Assembly: GCA_003153655.1 (NCBI GenBank)
Contig: PMAK01000289.1
Coordinates: 2,326 to 10,060, forward strand
Reading direction: 5' to 3'
DNA length: 7,735 nt
Origin: Phycisphaerales bacterium
Lineage (GTDB): Bacteria; Planctomycetota; Phycisphaerae; Tepidisphaerales; Tepidisphaeraceae
Shown: positions 6,539 through 7,735 of the stretch, one piece after another
Numbering within the stretch: the stretch's first letter is position 1
Layout: every line of letters starts with the position of its first letter
The notes under the pieces: model-generated
What the model was told of the DNA's origin: nothing
Database searches by the model: none
Seen by the model: only the letters and a program-made list of their open reading frames with translations
Translations under genes and position numbers: made by a program

Positions 6539-6787
6539 TCAATCATACGCCTCGGATCGATGGCTCACATGCTGAATGACAACCCGGTCTCCATCAACGT
6601 CAAATAGCACACGCCAATCCCCAACGCGCAACCGATATTCCGGCGTATAGTTGGTCAGCCGTTTAACATTTCCCACTAAGCCATCACCAAGGCGCTGAAT
6701 CTTCGAAGTAATTCGCCGCGACACATCAGGCGACAGCCTCTCTAATTCTCGCAAAGCTCCCGCGGCAAATAATATCCGATATCGCAT
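6539..6787 (-). CDS. Type II toxin of the RelE/ParE superfamily (82 aa)
   Basis: The 82-residue length and layout fit RelE/ParE toxins: MRYRILFAAGALRELERL (1-18, strand 1 and helix 1), DVSRRITSKIQRL (21-33, helix 2), NVKRL (40-44), YRLRVGDWRVLFDVDGD (51-67) and VVIQHVSHRSEAYD (69-82). The basic residues R52, R54, R59 and R77, and the near-C-terminal Y81 in the HR-x3-Y motif, resemble the catalytic set of mRNA-cleaving RelE toxins. The likely action is ribosome-dependent mRNA cleavage, but the ParE branch (gyrase inhibition) is not excluded. The start at 6787 is chosen because family members begin right before this first strand; a purine-rich GAAGG lies 10 bases upstream. The open frame continues upstream to a GTG at 6841, which I disfavour. 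The antitoxin gene follows 12 bases later in the same reading frame. Confidence 0.85.
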   Translation of the reverse strand: MRYRILFAAGALRELERLSPDVSRRITSKIQRLGDGLVGNVKRLTNYTPEYRLRVGDWRVLFDVDGDRVVIQHVSHRSEAYD

Positions 6788-6846
6788 CGCCAGCCCACCT
6801 TCGCACATTACGAAGCTTAGTGAAAGATCACCGGTAACCACAAACT

Positions 6847-6866
6847 AGGGACAGTCACCCATTTCC
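6847..6866 (+). repeat. Left terminal inverted repeat of the RAYT element
   Basis: AGGGACAGTCACCCATTTCC. It matches the reverse complement of 7594-7613 at 17 of 20 positions (differences at positions 1, 9 and 14). One further outer base (6846 with 7614) also pairs. The core GGGACAGyCACC is a motif I associate with the ends of such transposase genes in environmental bacteria. Confidence 0.7.
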
Positions 6867-6902
6867 CTTGCCATTTCTACCGTCGTGGGCCACAATAGCC
6901 CT

Positions 6903-7601
6903 ATGGCCCGATCAGCCCGAGTCGTCATCCCCGGTCTTCCACATCATCTCACGCAACGGGGCAACAATCGCCAGGACGTCTTCTTCGTCGATGACGACCG
7001 CCGCGCCTACCTGCAATTCCTCGCCCACCAATGCGCCCGCCACGGCGTCTCCATCCTCGGCTACTGCCTGATGAACAATCACGTCCATCTCATCGCCGTC
7101 CCGCGACGAGCCGATTCCCTCGCCAGGGCGATCGGCCGAACACATTGGATTTACGCGCAGCACATCAACCGCCTGCACGGACGCAGCGGCCATCTCTGGC
7201 AAAATCGCTTTTACTCCAATGCCATGGACGATGCGCATTGCCTGCTGGCGATGCGATACATCGAGCGCAACCCCATCCGCGCCGCCATCTGCCGCCTCGC
7301 GGCCAAATATCCCTGGTCCAGCGCCGCCGCCCACTGCGGCCAAAAGGATGGAACGGGCCTCCTCGACGCGGGGCGCTGGAAGAACCTGACGTCCGGCCTC
7401 GATTGGGAACGAGAGCTGTCGCTGGATCTCCCACCCGAAGATCTATCGCGTTTGCGGCGTGGCTATCACAGCGGCCGCCCGTTGGCCACCGATCGATTGA
7501 TAAGTAAACTTGAACACACCGTCGGCCGGCGACTTCGCCCATTGCCAATCGGAAGGCCGCGGAAGAAAAGTAAGGACCGGGCTGGCGGGAAAAGGAAATA
7601 G
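6903..7601 (+). CDS. REP-associated tyrosine transposase (RAYT; Y1/IS200-like HUH), 232 aa
   Basis: A single-strand DNA transposase of the Y1 HUH class, which nicks DNA and forms a 5'-phosphotyrosine link. From the ATG at 6903: MARSARVVIPGLPHHLTQRGNNRQDVFF (1-28) is the standard family opening; YCLMNNHVHLI (54-64) carries the metal-binding H60-x-H62; SGHLWQNRFYS (95-105) and RYIERNPIRAA (118-128) carry the presumed nucleophile Y119; the C-terminal ISKLEHTVGRRLRPLPIGRPRKK block (about 199-221) is characteristic of RAYTs as opposed to plain IS200 TnpA, which is shorter. All catalytic residues are present, so the enzyme may be active. A GTG at 6885 would add six residues, but family members begin at MARxxR. 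No Shine-Dalgarno is visible before either start, so expression is probably low. The stop codon TAG lies inside the right inverted repeat. Confidence 0.92.
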   Translation: MARSARVVIPGLPHHLTQRGNNRQDVFFVDDDRRAYLQFLAHQCARHGVSILGYCLMNNHVHLIAVPRRADSLARAIGRTHWIYAQHINRLHGRSGHLWQNRFYSNAMDDAHCLLAMRYIERNPIRAAICRLAAKYPWSSAAAHCGQKDGTGLLDAGRWKNLTSGLDWERELSLDLPPEDLSRLRRGYHSGRPLATDRLISKLEHTVGRRLRPLPIGRPRKKSKDRAGGKRK

Positions 7602-7613
7602 GTGGCTGTCCCC
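7594..7613 (+). repeat. Right terminal inverted repeat of the RAYT element
   Basis: GGAAATAGGTGGCTGTCCCC, the inverted partner of 6847-6866. The transposase stop codon (TAG, 7599-7601) falls within it, so the repeat is partly coding. To the right, 7614-7735 holds no gene I can support; a P-loop-like peptide on the minus strand is discussed in the findings. Confidence 0.7.
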
Positions 7614-7735
7614 AATCCCGTTCGGCCCGGCGATTGTAGTGATGGGAATGACGCCCTTGAGGCGCACAATCCACGGTGATTTCCCGTTCGGTCATGGAAT
7701 CTCGCGTTGATTTGGCGCAGCGTCGGCGTCCACGC

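Larger units (their letters stand above)
6847..7613 (+). mobile_element. RAYT/IS200-like element bounded by inverted repeats
   Basis: A 767-base unit holds a single Y1 transposase gene bracketed by 20-bp imperfect inverted repeats (17 of 20 identical), which also contains the gene's stop codon. The boundaries are set by the repeats only; no target-site duplication is visible, as expected for HUH transposases. It separates the toxin-antitoxin pair from whatever lies to the right. Confidence 0.6.

Noticed and set aside
6799..6815. Small inverted repeat CTTCG-N7-CGAAG upstream of the toxin
   Set aside because: A 5-bp arm is expected by chance in this length. Mentioned only as a possible operator within the toxin promoter finding.
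7165..7695. Minus-strand open frame (176 codons) covering the 3' half of the RAYT gene
   Set aside because: Arg/Gly-rich translation opposite catalytic RAYT sequence. Its first residues arise from the flank at 7614-7695 and show no family pattern in that frame.

Overview
The window reads as a piece of a chromosome from a Gram-negative-type bacterium, most likely a planctomycete of the Phycisphaerae kind. That placement is inference. It rests on the moderately high GC content, a Thr/Pro/Gln-rich tail (TTEPATQP) on one small secreted protein, two small secreted proteins of a style I associate with planctomycetes, and a REP-associated tyrosine transposase (RAYT) with short flanking inverted repeats. 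No rRNA, tRNA or CRISPR array is visible, and there is no gene-free stretch longer than about 170 bases.

Layout, read in the direction of transcription. Seven of the eight genes lie on the minus strand. From the right: a toxin-first RelE/ParE-type toxin (6787-6539) and its short antitoxin (6526-6302); then recJ (6244-4499), a complete single-strand DNA exonuclease; then two tandem paralogous multi-pass membrane proteins of the GT-C glycosyltransferase type (4440-2743 and 2737-1058), separated by only 5 bases; then a 149-residue exported protein (953-504); then, after a 165-base gap holding a perfect 13-bp inverted repeat and a heptad repeat, an exported protein with a TTG start (338 to beyond base 1). 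The only plus-strand gene is a RAYT/IS200-like Y1 transposase (6903-7601), bracketed by 20-bp imperfect inverted repeats at 6847-6866 and 7594-7613.

How the genes may work together. The two glycosyltransferases are probably co-translated and would add sugars to a lipid- or protein-linked acceptor at the outer face of the inner membrane. The two downstream proteins carry signal peptides and act outside the cytoplasm, but nothing shows that they are glycosylation substrates. RecJ is a housekeeping repair enzyme and its position upstream may be incidental. The toxin-antitoxin pair and the RAYT element form the accessory part; the left terminal repeat of the element ends 59 bases upstream of the toxin start, so the element may have replaced or altered the pair's promoter region.

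The items most worth a second look are the RAYT gene with its inverted terminal repeats, the reversed-order toxin-antitoxin pair with a minimal antitoxin, and the glycosyltransferase duplication in which one copy has a changed motif in the extracytoplasmic domain. I saw no convincing wholly new multi-gene system.
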